Shown: piece by piece, positions 53,467 through 62,102 of the stretch
Numbering within the stretch: the first letter of the stretch is position 1
Layout: each line of letters starts with the position of its first letter
Assembly: GCA_013823135.1 (NCBI GenBank)
Contig: PNLP01000015.1
Span: 1-64,000 of the forward strand
Length of the DNA: 64,000 bases
From: Planctomycetaceae bacterium
Lineage (GTDB): Bacteria; Planctomycetota; Planctomycetia; Gemmatales; Gemmataceae
Reading direction: 5' to 3'
Made by a program: the position numbers and the translations under genes
The notes under the pieces: generated by a model
Database searches by the model: none
The model's input: only the letters and a program-made list of their open reading frames with translations
Told to the model about the DNA's origin: nothing

Positions 53467-55623
53467 GTGAAGCTGTCGGCCATTGTGGGAATCGCGAGAA
53501 AGCGTCATACTCTTCCTTCACCCCCGGAACACGTTGGTGGTCCGTTCGCGGAGACTTTCTCGTTGATTCCCGACACCCTTGCCACAACACCGCAAATCGT
53601 CACAGCGCCCCTCATCGTTGAGTGGCCCGTGATCCCGGGTTACCAGATCCTTGAGGAACTCGGCCGAGGCGGGATGGGGATTGTCTACAAAGCTCGCCAG
53701 ACTGCGCTCAATCGGCTCGTTGCGATCAAGATGATCCTCACCGATAGCGAGGTGGACGACCGCATTCGCTTCCTGGCGGAAGCCGAAGCCGTTGCGGCCA
53801 TCGAACACCCGAATGTTGTGCGGATTCACGCGTTCGGTCAGGTCGAAGACCGGCCGTATCTGGTCATGGAGTTTGTCAGTGGCGGTTCGCTCGCCCACTT
53901 GTTGCTTGAGTGCAAGCGACTTCCGTCCCAGACTGCTGCGAGTCTTGTGGCGAGGGTCGCGCGGGGTGTGCAGGCGATTCACGATGCCGGGATCATCCAC
54001 CGCGACCTCAAGCCAGCGAACATCCTCCTCGGGACGGAAGACTGCGCAAGGATGAAGGACGACTCCGAAGGCGGAACTCCTCATACTCCGCCGCCCGTGA
54101 GCCTGCACCCAGCCGAACTCCGTCCGAAGGTCACGGACTTCGGGATCGCCCGGGGAATTCGTGCGGCGAACCTGACGCTGACCGGGATCGCACTCGGCAC
54201 TCCTGCTTATATGGCTCCAGAACAGGCCAGTTGTCAGACCAAACTCCTCGGGCCGCGGTCCGATGTTCACGCACTGGGTGTGGTCCTGTTCGAGTGTCTC
54301 ACGGGGCGAGCTCCGTTCGAAGGCGACACTCCCGAAATGATCATGTATCGCGTCGTTCAGAACGACGCCCCGGCTGTCCGGCAACTTGCCCCGGCGGTTC
54401 CTCGCGATCTGGAATTGATCGTCGCCAAGTGTCTCGCCAAGAACCCCGACGACCGATACCCGAGTGCCACGGCACTTGCGGACGACCTGGATCGCTTCGT
54501 TGCCGGCGATCCCGTGAGCGTTGTGCCACAGAGTCGACTCGAAAAGGCGAGTCGGTGGGTTCGCAAACGCCCGACTCTTGCCGCCGCGTATATCCTGGGC
54601 GGGCTGGCACTGCTGTTCGCGGCGTTCACCGCCACGGCGGTTGCCCTCTGGTTCGAGGCCGATGCGCAACGTGTGAAAGCCGAGGCTGCACTCAACGAGG
54701 CACGCGAGGCCCAGCGACAGGCCGACGAGCAACGCAAGCGTGCCGATGCCGCCCGCGCGGAAGCGGACCTCGTTTCGGCCGTTCGCGCCATCGATCTGGC
54801 CTTTCGCGAATTCGAGTTCGGGAACCTGGTTCGTGCCCGGCAACTGCTCGACTCCTGCCCGCCGCGGTATCGCTCGTGGGAATGGTACGTCCTGGACCGC
54901 CTCGTTGCCCGTCAGTTGCAGCACGATGGCCTGAGCCTTCCGCAACGGCTTTCGCACTTGTTCGCCGCCCCGCCCGAGGTGCTTCTCCCCAACGCCGAGG
55001 ATACGCCAAGCCACGTCGCGATCTCGTGCGATGGCCTGTATGTCGTGACGGCCGGGAACGGCACGGTTCGCATCTGGGAAACCCGCACGGCAACCGCTCT
55101 CGCCGCGGTGCAGATACCGTTCGAGATAGCACACCTTTCCTGTAGCCATGACGCGATGCGAGTTACGATCCAGGGCCGCGACGGCTCGGTGCGTGAGTGG
55201 GTCTGGCGGCAGGGATTGTTGCAGGCGAGGGCCAATGAGCCGAAGCCTGCGGATGTTCAGGCCCGGTTCACGGGCAACTCAACCGCGACCGCTGCGAACC
55301 ACGATGGCACCCGTGTGGCGACCGGTAGCAGCGACGGCAGCGTGCGCATCTGGGACGCGAACACCGGAGCCGAACTACGTCTCCTGGCGGGCCACGGCTC
55401 GGCGGTGAAATCGGTGTCGTTTAGCCCGGACGGCACGCGACTGGCATCGTTGGGCTCGGCGGGGTTTCTGAAGGTGTGGGACGTGGCCACGGGCTACGAG
55501 GTGATGACGCTGCGAACTCCGCCGGATCTGCTCGCGGTGGGTTGGAGCATCGACGGCTCGAAACTGGCGTTCGTGGGCCTGCGACTTGTCAAGATCCTCG
55601 ACGCAAGCCCACCAGCGAAGTGA
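53467..55623 (+). CDS. Ser/Thr protein kinase with WD40 C-terminal domain
   Basis: A ~718-residue planctomycete-style kinase. The kinase domain (about 59-330) has 'LGRGGMGIVYKAR', Lys88 in 'LVAIKMI', 'HRDLKPANILL' (Asp180), DFG near 224 and 'APEQA'. Residues about 190-220 between catalytic loop and DFG are an unusual insertion. One membrane segment ('AAAYILGGLALLFAAFTATA') and a coiled region ('EAREAQRQADEQRKRADAAR') precede WD40 repeats ('GNGTVRIWETRTATALA', 'SSDGSVRIWDANTGAEL', 'GFLKVWDVATGYEV'). The start is uncertain: a GTG at 53467 is used, but an ATG at 53377 is possible. Divergent from the ABC-F gene. Confidence 0.88.
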   Translation: MKLSAIVGIARKRHTLPSPPEHVGGPFAETFSLIPDTLATTPQIVTAPLIVEWPVIPGYQILEELGRGGMGIVYKARQTALNRLVAIKMILTDSEVDDRIRFLAEAEAVAAIEHPNVVRIHAFGQVEDRPYLVMEFVSGGSLAHLLLECKRLPSQTAASLVARVARGVQAIHDAGIIHRDLKPANILLGTEDCARMKDDSEGGTPHTPPPVSLHPAELRPKVTDFGIARGIRAANLTLTGIALGTPAYMAPEQASCQTKLLGPRSDVHALGVVLFECLTGRAPFEGDTPEMIMYRVVQNDAPAVRQLAPAVPRDLELIVAKCLAKNPDDRYPSATALADDLDRFVAGDPVSVVPQSRLEKASRWVRKRPTLAAAYILGGLALLFAAFTATAVALWFEADAQRVKAEAALNEAREAQRQADEQRKRADAARAEADLVSAVRAIDLAFREFEFGNLVRARQLLDSCPPRYRSWEWYVLDRLVARQLQHDGLSLPQRLSHLFAAPPEVLLPNAEDTPSHVAISCDGLYVVTAGNGTVRIWETRTATALAAVQIPFEIAHLSCSHDAMRVTIQGRDGSVREWVWRQGLLQARANEPKPADVQARFTGNSTATAANHDGTRVATGSSDGSVRIWDANTGAELRLLAGHGSAVKSVSFSPDGTRLASLGSAGFLKVWDVATGYEVMTLRTPPDLLAVGWSIDGSKLAFVGLRLVKILDASPPAK

Positions 55624-55647
55624 GCCGCCGGGATCACCCGGCGGCTC
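55622..55647. terminator. GCCGCCGGG hairpin after the kinase
   Basis: GAGCCGCCGGG (55622-55632), loop ATCA, CCCGGCGGCTC (55637-55647), directly at the kinase stop codon and before the convergent Uma2 gene. A near-identical hairpin lies at 56312-56337. Confidence 0.6.
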
Positions 55648-55680
55648 GCGTTGCGTAAGAACTGTGTCTCACAGAACTCT

Positions 55681-56286
55681 TCACGGAAGAAGATCCGCCA
55701 CGGGAATTGTTCCAACCGCGACACCGCCGAGAATGACGGGCACGGAATCGCCGGGCTTCAGCACCGTGGTTTTCGCGTAACTCGGATTTGCAGATGGGCC
55801 GCTCGGTTGTTCATGCACCTCGATTTGTCGGTCGATGAGGTTCACGATCCAGTACACAGGTACGCCGTCGCGGGCATAAATGGGAATCTTGTCGTCTCGA
55901 TCGGAATCGAGCGAGGTGTTGGAAACTTCGACCAGGATGCCGAAATCGGTCGGTTCCGGATGGCGGCCCATGTACCCGTCAACAGACTCACGCACCACCG
56001 CCAAGTCTGGCTCCGGTTCACTCGCGGAAAGTGTAATTGCCATCTGGACTCGCGCCTCCCATCCAGCCGGAAGGACACGGAGGAATCGACGGTTCACCTT
56101 TTGCAAGGTGCCGTCGTGGACGGGGTTGTGCGGCATCTTCTCTACCAGGTAGCCGTCGAGAAGTTCCAGGTCGTCGTTTTCGGTAAGGATGCCGAGGTTG
56201 ATGAGCTTGTGATACTCGGCCACGGAGAACCGCCGGAAGCCAGCCATCGTCGCTCTCAGTGGCAGCTTACCTTGCGCCGTTGGCAT
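55681..56286 (-). CDS. Uma2-family (DUF820) endonuclease-like protein
   Basis: A 201-residue Uma2 family protein of the PD-(D/E)XK superfamily, often in tens of copies in planctomycetes and cyanobacteria. Recognisable stretches are 'DDLELLDGYLVEKMPHNP', 'EPEPDLAVVRESVDGYM' (Asp), 'DFGILVEVSNTSLDSDRDDK' (Glu-Val-Ser, Asp, Lys) and 'VPVYWIVNLIDRQIEVHE'. The catalytic Asp/Glu/Lys set appears complete. Biological role is unknown. GGGAG nine bases before the ATG at 56286 supports that start; an ATG at 56247 is an alternative. It is flanked on both sides by matching hairpins. Confidence 0.88.
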   Translation of the reverse strand: MPTAQGKLPLRATMAGFRRFSVAEYHKLINLGILTENDDLELLDGYLVEKMPHNPVHDGTLQKVNRRFLRVLPAGWEARVQMAITLSASEPEPDLAVVRESVDGYMGRHPEPTDFGILVEVSNTSLDSDRDDKIPIYARDGVPVYWIVNLIDRQIEVHEQPSGPSANPSYAKTTVLKPGDSVPVILGGVAVGTIPVADLLP

Positions 56287-56311
56287 TCGCGAGCACTCCC
56301 ATTCACAACGG

Positions 56312-56337
56312 AACCGCCGGGATGAACCCGGCGGCTC
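56312..56337. repeat. GCCGCCGGG hairpin upstream of the Uma2 gene
   Basis: CCGCCGGG (56314-56321), loop ATGAA, CCCGGCGG (56327-56334). Near-identical to 55622-55647; the two bracket the Uma2 gene. Confidence 0.6.
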
Positions 56338-56348
56338 ACTCTATCAGA

Positions 56349-58880
56349 TTACTGGTTGAACACGAACTCCTTCGTGTTCACGAGCGCCCAGAGGATGTTC
56401 TCGAACGCGGTCTTCTTGCCGCCGGCCGCGTTCATCGGGTTCTTCGCGACCTGCTGTTCGATGTGCGCCAGTGCCGCTTTCATGTCGTCACTGGTTGGCT
56501 TGCGGCACAGCACCCACAGGAACAACTCCTCCACCTTCTCGGCGTCGGGGCGATTGTCAGCAACCGCTGCCAGTTTGTCCGCACGGCCACCAGATCGCGT
56601 GATCTTCCCCTGAACCTCGTCGCTATTGAGCATGTGCAGCACGGCTGCGAGGTTCGCCTCATTCACCCGTTCGCACTCGCAGGCACTGATCCGCTGCGGG
56701 CGGCCGTTCACGTCGAGGAAGTAGGACGAGAACGACTCGTCCGGCAGCATGATCGCGCGGTTAGGAGCGTTCTTGTCGCCGGGCAAGCCGTTGAAGCGGT
56801 TCGGGCTGTCGGTCGCCTGACACAGCGCGTCGAGCAGCACTTCGGCTTGGAGGCGCTTGGGGTAGTAGCGGGCGTAGGCTTGCTTGTCCGCCTTGTTGAA
56901 GTCGTTCGGCGTGCTGCTCAGTTGATACGTGCGGCTCTTGCAGATTGTCTTGATGAGCGACTTCAGGCTGTACTTGTTATCGACCAGGTTCTTGGCGAGG
57001 GCGTCGAGCAGTTCGGGGTTCGACGGCGGGTTCGTGATCCGCATGTCGTCGAGCGGGTCCACGATGCCGCGGCCGAGGAAGTGTGCCCAGTAGCGGTTCG
57101 CCACGGCCCGCGCGAAGAATGGGTTCTTCGGGTCAACCATCCAGTCCACGAGCTTCTGACGTGGATCGTCTTCGGTCGAAACTTCCATCGGATTGCCGTC
57201 GAGTGGCTTGATCTCGGCGGACTTCCCGGTTCGCTTGTTGGTCACGTTCCCGGTCGATTTGCTGAACACCACCTGAATCTGGGCCTGGCGGTCGGTGTTG
57301 GAAGTCGCAACCACGAGGTTCTTGCGACCCACACGGCCGTAGAACGCGGCCAGACCCCAGTAATCGTCCTGGCTCCACTTTTCGTAGGGGTGGTGGTGGC
57401 AGTTCGCGCACGCCATGCGCTGGCCGAGGAACACCTGGCTCACGTCGTCCACAAACTGTTCGGGCTTGTCGATTTCCTTGTACCACACGGTCGGCGGGCT
57501 CTTCCGTTCGTCGCCGTTGGCGGTGAGCACGCCCCGCACGAATTCGCTGTAGGGCATATCGCTGGCGACCCGTTCGCGAATCCACTCGTGGAACGCGAAG
57601 GTGCCCTGTGCACGAGTCGCTTCCTGACGGCGTTTCACGCGGAGGATGTCGGCCCACTTGTTCGCGAAGTAGAAGGCGTACTCGGGGGTGTCGACCAGCC
57701 GATCGACGAGCTTGTCACGCTTCGCGGCGTCCTTGTCGGCCACGAACTCGTTGACTTGCTTTGGCGTGGGCAGGCTGCCGGTAATGTCGAGGAACACGCG
57801 GCGGACGAACACTTCGTCGCTGCACAGTTCCGAAGGAACGAGGCCGAGTTCCTTCCACTTCTTCGAGGTGTGTTGATCGACGACCGTCTTCGCCTCGAAG
57901 GTCCATTCCGGGGTCTTCACGCCGAGCGGCACGGTCGCGCGGAACACGGCAACCATCCCCTGGTAGCGGGCCATCACCGCGGCTTCGCCGCTCATGGTGA
58001 GTGTTCGCACGGAGCCGTTCGCGTCCACGGTGGCGATTTCGGTGTCGTTGCACTCGTACTGTGCCCGACGCGAGATGTCTTCGATGGTGCCGTCGGTGTA
58101 GTGAGCGTACACGGCGAACTGCTGCTTGCTGCCACGGCTCATGACGCGGTGTTCGGGGAACACGGTGATCTTCGTGACGGTCGGGTCTTTCTCGTCGCCC
58201 CACGGCATCCCGGCTCCGATCCAGCGACGCACGAGCTTGTACTCGTCCGAGTCGGCTTCCATCTTCTTGCCGCCGCCGTGTGGGGCGCGACCCGTGGCCT
58301 TCGTGAGGAACAGGCTGGCATCCGGGTTGGCCGGGAACATTCGGCGGCCGCGGCCTTCCTTCACCAGTGTCATGAAGTCGAGGTCGGGCTCGAAGCCGAG
58401 GAGCGACAGCCGGAAGCCGTTTTGACCGGCGAGCTTCCCATGGCAACCGCCGCTGTTGCAGCCGAGTTTGGTGAAGATCGGGACGATCTGGTTCGTGAAG
58501 TTCAACGGCAGATTGTCGCCCATGTGCGTCGTGGTGAGCGGGACGCGGGCGGTCTTGTCCCCGTAGGTCGCGACGATCTCGGTGGTGCCGTTCGCTCGCG
58601 GCAGCACACGCCCGGTCGTCAGGATGCTCGCGGCCTTCCCGTCACCGACCACGTACTTCACGTCGTGGGTGAGATCGACGAGTTTGCCGTCGTTGAGGGT
58701 CGCGGTGATGACCAGTTGCGTGGCGGAATCGGCTCCGATCAGCGAGACTTTCGCGGGGTGAATCGCGAGTGTTTTGATGTCGCCGGGGCTGGGCAGTGGG
58801 GCATCGGCTGCGGACGCGCGAGAGCCTGAGGTTCCGACGATAGCGGCGAGGATTGCCGCCAGGAGGCGGGATTTCGGCAT
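56349..58880 (-). CDS. Exported DUF1549/DUF1553 (PSD1-type) protein with Ig-like domains
   Basis: An 843-residue planctomycete protein with a signal peptide ('LLAAILAAIVGTSGSRASAA'). A bacterial Ig-like domain (about 30-115) precedes a cytochrome-like segment ('LGCNSGGCHGKLAGQNGF'), another Ig-like stretch, DUF1549 ('FVRRVFLDITGSLPTPKQV'), a CxxCH motif in 'ACANCHHHPYEKWSQDDYW', and DUF1553 to the C-terminus ('FFARAVANRYWAHFLGRGIV'). The heme-type motifs imply c-type cytochrome or a redox envelope protein; its partner DUF1501 gene, usual in planctomycetes, is not adjacent here. Substrate and role are unknown. Confidence 0.9.
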   Translation of the reverse strand: MPKSRLLAAILAAIVGTSGSRASAADAPLPSPGDIKTLAIHPAKVSLIGADSATQLVITATLNDGKLVDLTHDVKYVVGDGKAASILTTGRVLPRANGTTEIVATYGDKTARVPLTTTHMGDNLPLNFTNQIVPIFTKLGCNSGGCHGKLAGQNGFRLSLLGFEPDLDFMTLVKEGRGRRMFPANPDASLFLTKATGRAPHGGGKKMEADSDEYKLVRRWIGAGMPWGDEKDPTVTKITVFPEHRVMSRGSKQQFAVYAHYTDGTIEDISRRAQYECNDTEIATVDANGSVRTLTMSGEAAVMARYQGMVAVFRATVPLGVKTPEWTFEAKTVVDQHTSKKWKELGLVPSELCSDEVFVRRVFLDITGSLPTPKQVNEFVADKDAAKRDKLVDRLVDTPEYAFYFANKWADILRVKRRQEATRAQGTFAFHEWIRERVASDMPYSEFVRGVLTANGDERKSPPTVWYKEIDKPEQFVDDVSQVFLGQRMACANCHHHPYEKWSQDDYWGLAAFYGRVGRKNLVVATSNTDRQAQIQVVFSKSTGNVTNKRTGKSAEIKPLDGNPMEVSTEDDPRQKLVDWMVDPKNPFFARAVANRYWAHFLGRGIVDPLDDMRITNPPSNPELLDALAKNLVDNKYSLKSLIKTICKSRTYQLSSTPNDFNKADKQAYARYYPKRLQAEVLLDALCQATDSPNRFNGLPGDKNAPNRAIMLPDESFSSYFLDVNGRPQRISACECERVNEANLAAVLHMLNSDEVQGKITRSGGRADKLAAVADNRPDAEKVEELFLWVLCRKPTSDDMKAALAHIEQQVAKNPMNAAGGKKTAFENILWALVNTKEFVFNQ

Positions 58881-59030
58881 GGAAGAGACCCTCTGGGGGG
58901 CAACGAGCAGGTGGGATGGTCAGCGCGATCTCGGCAGCGGGACCACTATGCAGCTTTGGTAATTGTCGCCGACATTCGAGCGATCCGCAAGGGGGTAATT
59001 CGCGACGAGTCGTTCGACTCGTAACTGATC

Positions 59031-59098
59031 GGCGAGCGGGGCGTGTTAACGCCCCGGTAACGCAACCAAAACCGGGGCGTTAACACGCCCCGCTCGCC
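59031..59098. repeat. Paired-hairpin (BIME-like) element, intergenic copy
   Basis: Perfect 28-bp arms 59031-59058 and 59071-59098 around a 12-base loop, each arm containing an inner palindrome GGGGCGTGTTAACGCCCC. Outer GGCGAGCGGGG matches the recD2 and AtuA elements. Confidence 0.9.
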
Positions 59099-59152
59099 AA
59101 GAAAACTGCAGATCAGTCGCAGGAGAATTGACTGTCGAACCTGGAACCCTGC

Positions 59153-59650
59153 TCACTTCCCGGTTGCTTTCTTAACTAACGCCACTTTCACGGGTTCGGC
59201 CAGGAACTTCGTCAGGTCGCCGCCGAGAACCGCGATCTGACGCAACAGCGAACTGCTGACGTGCGAGAACTCTTCCTTCGCCATCAAGAAGATCGTCTCG
59301 ATTCCGGGGTCGAGGTGCAGGTTCATCAACGACATGGTGAACTCGTACTCCATGTCCGAGAGCGTTCGCAGGCCGCGGAGCAGGATGCGTGCCCCGGCCT
59401 TCCGCACGAACTGCACCGCCAATCCGTGAAACTGCTCGACCTCCACGTTTTCATATTCCGCCGTCACCTTGCGGATCAATTCCACTCGCTCCTCGATCGA
59501 GAACAGCGTGGCCTTGTCCGGGTTGATGCCGACGCCGACGATCAGGCGGTCGAAGAGATGACTACCCCGACGGATCACGTCGAGGTGCCCGAGGTGAATC
59601 GGGTCGAATGTCCCGGTGTAGACGGCCACACGGGGGTTCAGAGTCGGCAT
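59153..59650 (-). CDS. coaD: Phosphopantetheine adenylyltransferase
   Basis: A 165-residue CoaD, which joins phosphopantetheine and ATP to dephospho-CoA, the penultimate step of CoA synthesis. The nucleotidyltransferase motif 'YTGTFDPIHLGHLDVIRRG' is intact (His of T-x-x-x-H-x-x-H), with 'RGLRTLSDMEYEFTMSLMN' and 'HVSSSLLRQIAVLGGDL' following. Length is normal. Three bases separate it from the upstream aminotransferase gene, so they form one transcript. Confidence 0.96.
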   Translation of the reverse strand: MPTLNPRVAVYTGTFDPIHLGHLDVIRRGSHLFDRLIVGVGINPDKATLFSIEERVELIRKVTAEYENVEVEQFHGLAVQFVRKAGARILLRGLRTLSDMEYEFTMSLMNLHLDPGIETIFLMAKEEFSHVSSSLLRQIAVLGGDLTKFLAEPVKVALVKKATGK

Positions 59651-59653
59651 GGA

Positions 59654-60772
59654 TTACCTCGCGGCGTCGAGGAAGCGGTCAATTTCGCCTTCGGTGTTGT
59701 ACACATGCGGGCTGACGCGGACGCGGTTTGCCCGGTTGTTCACGATCACGCCCGCCGTCCGACAGCGATGGACAACTTCCGCCGGTGCCCGGTTCGGGTG
59801 CAATAACGACACGATGCCAGACTTTTCGCCGGGTTCGCGGCTGCTGAACACACTCCAGCCGAGCGACTGTGCCCTGTCACAAAGATAATCAGTGAGTGCG
59901 ATCACGCGGCGTTCGACTTCCGGAATCCCCACGCCAAGCAGCAGTTCCAGGGAGGCCCCGAAGGCAGTGATTCCCGGCACATTCATCGCGCCGCCTTCCC
60001 ATCGCCCGGCGTGTGGCTTCAGCGTGAAGTCGATCGTGCTGAACTCCAACGGCCGAACCACGCTGAACGCCCCGACACCAATGGGGTGCAATCGCTCCAC
60101 CCACTCCCGCCGAATATACCCGAAACCAGCGCCTTCTGGCCCGAGCATCCATTTGTGCCCGTCGGCCGCGAGGGCGTCAATCGGGGTCTTCTGCACATCG
60201 AGTGGGAACGCACCGAGTGACTGAATCGCGTCCACGAAGAAGAACACGCCGCGTTCACGGCATAGCGCCCCGAGTGCGTCGAGGTCGTTACGGAAGCCGC
60301 TCGCGAACTCGACCGACGACACCGTGAGCACGCGGGTGCGGTCGGTCATCGCGGCGCGGATGTCGTCGATGGCGACGCGATTCCCCCGGCTCGGCACGGC
60401 CCGCACTTCCACGCCGCGCGAAGCCAGATTCATCCACGGGTACTGATTCGCCGGGTACTCTTCCGCCGCCAGCACGACATTGTCGCCGGGTTGCCAGGGG
60501 AACCCTTCCGCGATGACGCCGATGCCGTGCGTCGTGCTCGGAACGAAGTACACATCTTCCGCACTCGGTGAGTTGATGAGCCGGGCCGCGAGTTGTCGCA
60601 CGGCAGCGACGCGATCGACCCAGACCTTCACGGCGGCAATCCCGTTCTGGGCGATGTTATCGGCGTAAGCCCGCAGTGCTTCAACAGCAGGCGTCGGCAA
60701 CGGTGCGACCGCCGCGTGATCGAGGAACGCCCACTGGGCGGTAACGGGGAAATGGTCGCGTATGGTGTTCAT
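59654..60772 (-). CDS. Class V aminotransferase
   Basis: A 372-residue PLP-dependent fold-type I enzyme of aminotransferase class V/cysteine desulfurase type. The cofactor Lys lies in 'AADGHKWMLGPEGAGFGYI', with Asp in 'VFFFVDAIQSLGAFPLDV' and His in 'STTHGIGVIAEGF'. No conserved Cys of true desulfurases is seen in the loop region, so substrate is unclear. It is upstream of and nearly touching coaD. Confidence 0.9.
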   Translation of the reverse strand: MNTIRDHFPVTAQWAFLDHAAVAPLPTPAVEALRAYADNIAQNGIAAVKVWVDRVAAVRQLAARLINSPSAEDVYFVPSTTHGIGVIAEGFPWQPGDNVVLAAEEYPANQYPWMNLASRGVEVRAVPSRGNRVAIDDIRAAMTDRTRVLTVSSVEFASGFRNDLDALGALCRERGVFFFVDAIQSLGAFPLDVQKTPIDALAADGHKWMLGPEGAGFGYIRREWVERLHPIGVGAFSVVRPLEFSTIDFTLKPHAGRWEGGAMNVPGITAFGASLELLLGVGIPEVERRVIALTDYLCDRAQSLGWSVFSSREPGEKSGIVSLLHPNRAPAEVVHRCRTAGVIVNNRANRVRVSPHVYNTEGEIDRFLDAAR

Positions 60773-60805
60773 GGGATTGCGATTGGTTTAGATGGGGCGA
60801 CACGG

Positions 60806-60895
60806 AGAGTGGGAGACACGGAGAGAAATCTAGGGACACGGGTTTTGTCTTGTCTCCCTGTCTCCCCATCTCCCCCTCTCCGTGTCTCCCACTCT
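60806..60895. repeat. Purine/pyrimidine-rich inverted repeat
   Basis: AGAGTGGGAGACACGGAGAG (60806-60825) and its exact complement at 60876-60895 enclose about 50 bases with further CTCCC tracts. Located between the divergent aminotransferase and M50 protease genes. Confidence 0.8.
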
Positions 60896-60957
60896 TTTCC
60901 CGGTGGTCGTACAATCTCAGCCTACCGATTCGCTCGCATTCTTCACGGAGGCAGCCC

Positions 60958-61743
60958 GTGCTGGCCGAACCCGACCGCACGCCTTACGACGTGAACTTCC
61001 GATTGCTCGGGTTCCGCGTCCGAATCCACCCGCTGTTCTGGCTCGGCACGGTGTTGCTGGGTGCGAACACGCTCAACGCCGGACTCGAATACCTGGCGAT
61101 CTGGGTTGCGGTCGTCCTGATCTCGATCACGGTTCACGAGCTGGGCCACGCCATCGCGTTCCGGCGCTTCGGCTCGGATTCGCACATCGTGCTGTGGATG
61201 TTTGGCGGGTTGGCGGTACCGTACTCGCGTGTCGCCGGCCGCAACCAGCGAATCCTCGTTTCGCTGGCCGGTCCGTTCGCGGGGTTCCTGCTGTGTGGCC
61301 TCGTCTACGGCTCCAACTACGCCATCGGGTGGGGGTCGATCCGCAACGGTGCCCCTGTCGCGTGGTTCTACACCGCTCTCGTGCTCGTGAACCTGTACTG
61401 GGGCATCCTCAACCTGTTGCCGGTGTATCCGCTGGATGGCGGGCAGGTGTCGCGGGAACTGTGCGAAGGGAAGTGGCGGAACCGCGGGCGTGGCGTGATC
61501 GTCTCACTCAAGATTTCGATTGGTGTCGCGATTGCCGTGGCGGTTTACAGCATCATCTGCGAGATGGACTACCGCTCGCGAGACAGCGTACTCGATTTCC
61601 TCCCGTGGTGGTTCCCTCGCGGCAGCCTTTACACCGGCCTACTGTTCGGCTTGCTCGCGTATCAGAGCTACCAGTTGCTTCAGTTCCACAGTCGCGGATA
61701 CTACTACGAAGCGCCCGACGACCGCGTATCGTGGGAGAAGTGA
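60958..61743 (+). CDS. M50-family site-2 protease-like metallopeptidase
   Basis: A 261-residue membrane metalloprotease. Zn ligands are in 'SITVHELGHAIAFRRFG' (HExxH) and 'NLLPVYPLDGGQVSREL' (Asp of the LDGG motif), each inside predicted membrane segments. Family members cut transmembrane substrates, often anti-sigma factors, in envelope signalling. The GTG at 60958 has GGAGG six bases upstream, a strong start; a preceding Ser/Pro-rich reading to 60850 is not coding. No anti-sigma factor is adjacent. Confidence 0.92.
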   Translation: MLAEPDRTPYDVNFRLLGFRVRIHPLFWLGTVLLGANTLNAGLEYLAIWVAVVLISITVHELGHAIAFRRFGSDSHIVLWMFGGLAVPYSRVAGRNQRILVSLAGPFAGFLLCGLVYGSNYAIGWGSIRNGAPVAWFYTALVLVNLYWGILNLLPVYPLDGGQVSRELCEGKWRNRGRGVIVSLKISIGVAIAVAVYSIICEMDYRSRDSVLDFLPWWFPRGSLYTGLLFGLLAYQSYQLLQFHSRGYYYEAPDDRVSWEK

Positions 61744-61757
61744 GCCATCTTGGCGAG

Positions 61758-61981
61758 TTTTGAAGTTGCGTGATTTCTTGTTCAAAATTGGTCTTTACCC
61801 CGAAGGGGTTGTATTCCACAGCCCAGGGTCGCCGCTTCGGCGCACCCTGGGAAACCTGACGTGATTGGGATTATCTCCGCGTACCCAGGGTGCGCTCGCT
61901 TCGCGATCGACCCTGGGCTCTGGAATGCAACCCCTTCGGGGTAAAATCCCAGACCTCAACCAAAATCGCGCAACTTCAAAA
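61758..61981. repeat. 224-bp palindromic MITE-like element with 8-bp flanking repeats
   Basis: Arms of about 100 bp are inverted and closely similar (TTTTGAAGTTGCG ends; internal TTACCCCGAAGGGGTTG and AGCCCAGGGTCG blocks). TTGGCGAG occurs directly on both sides (61750-61757 and 61982-61989), as expected of a target-site duplication. No coding capacity. It fills most of the 61744-62102 gap. Confidence 0.88.
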
Positions 61982-62102
61982 TTGGCGAGCCGGGAGCGTC
62001 AGCGACCGGAGTTGCCAGTTTGCTCGCCAAAATCGAGTACCATATCCCAGAAACAAGGATTGCCGCGTGCCCCCGCTTCCCACCGTCTTCCGGAGACTCG
62101 CC

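Noticed and set aside
56259..58829. 856-codon plus-strand open frame opposite the DUF1549/DUF1553 gene
   Set aside because: Val/Arg/His-rich composition and exact antisense register to a well-supported gene; a shadow.
59654..60772. Cysteine desulfurase (SufS/IscS)
   Set aside because: The PLP lysine fits class V, but no catalytic cysteine loop is apparent and no suf or isc genes are adjacent.
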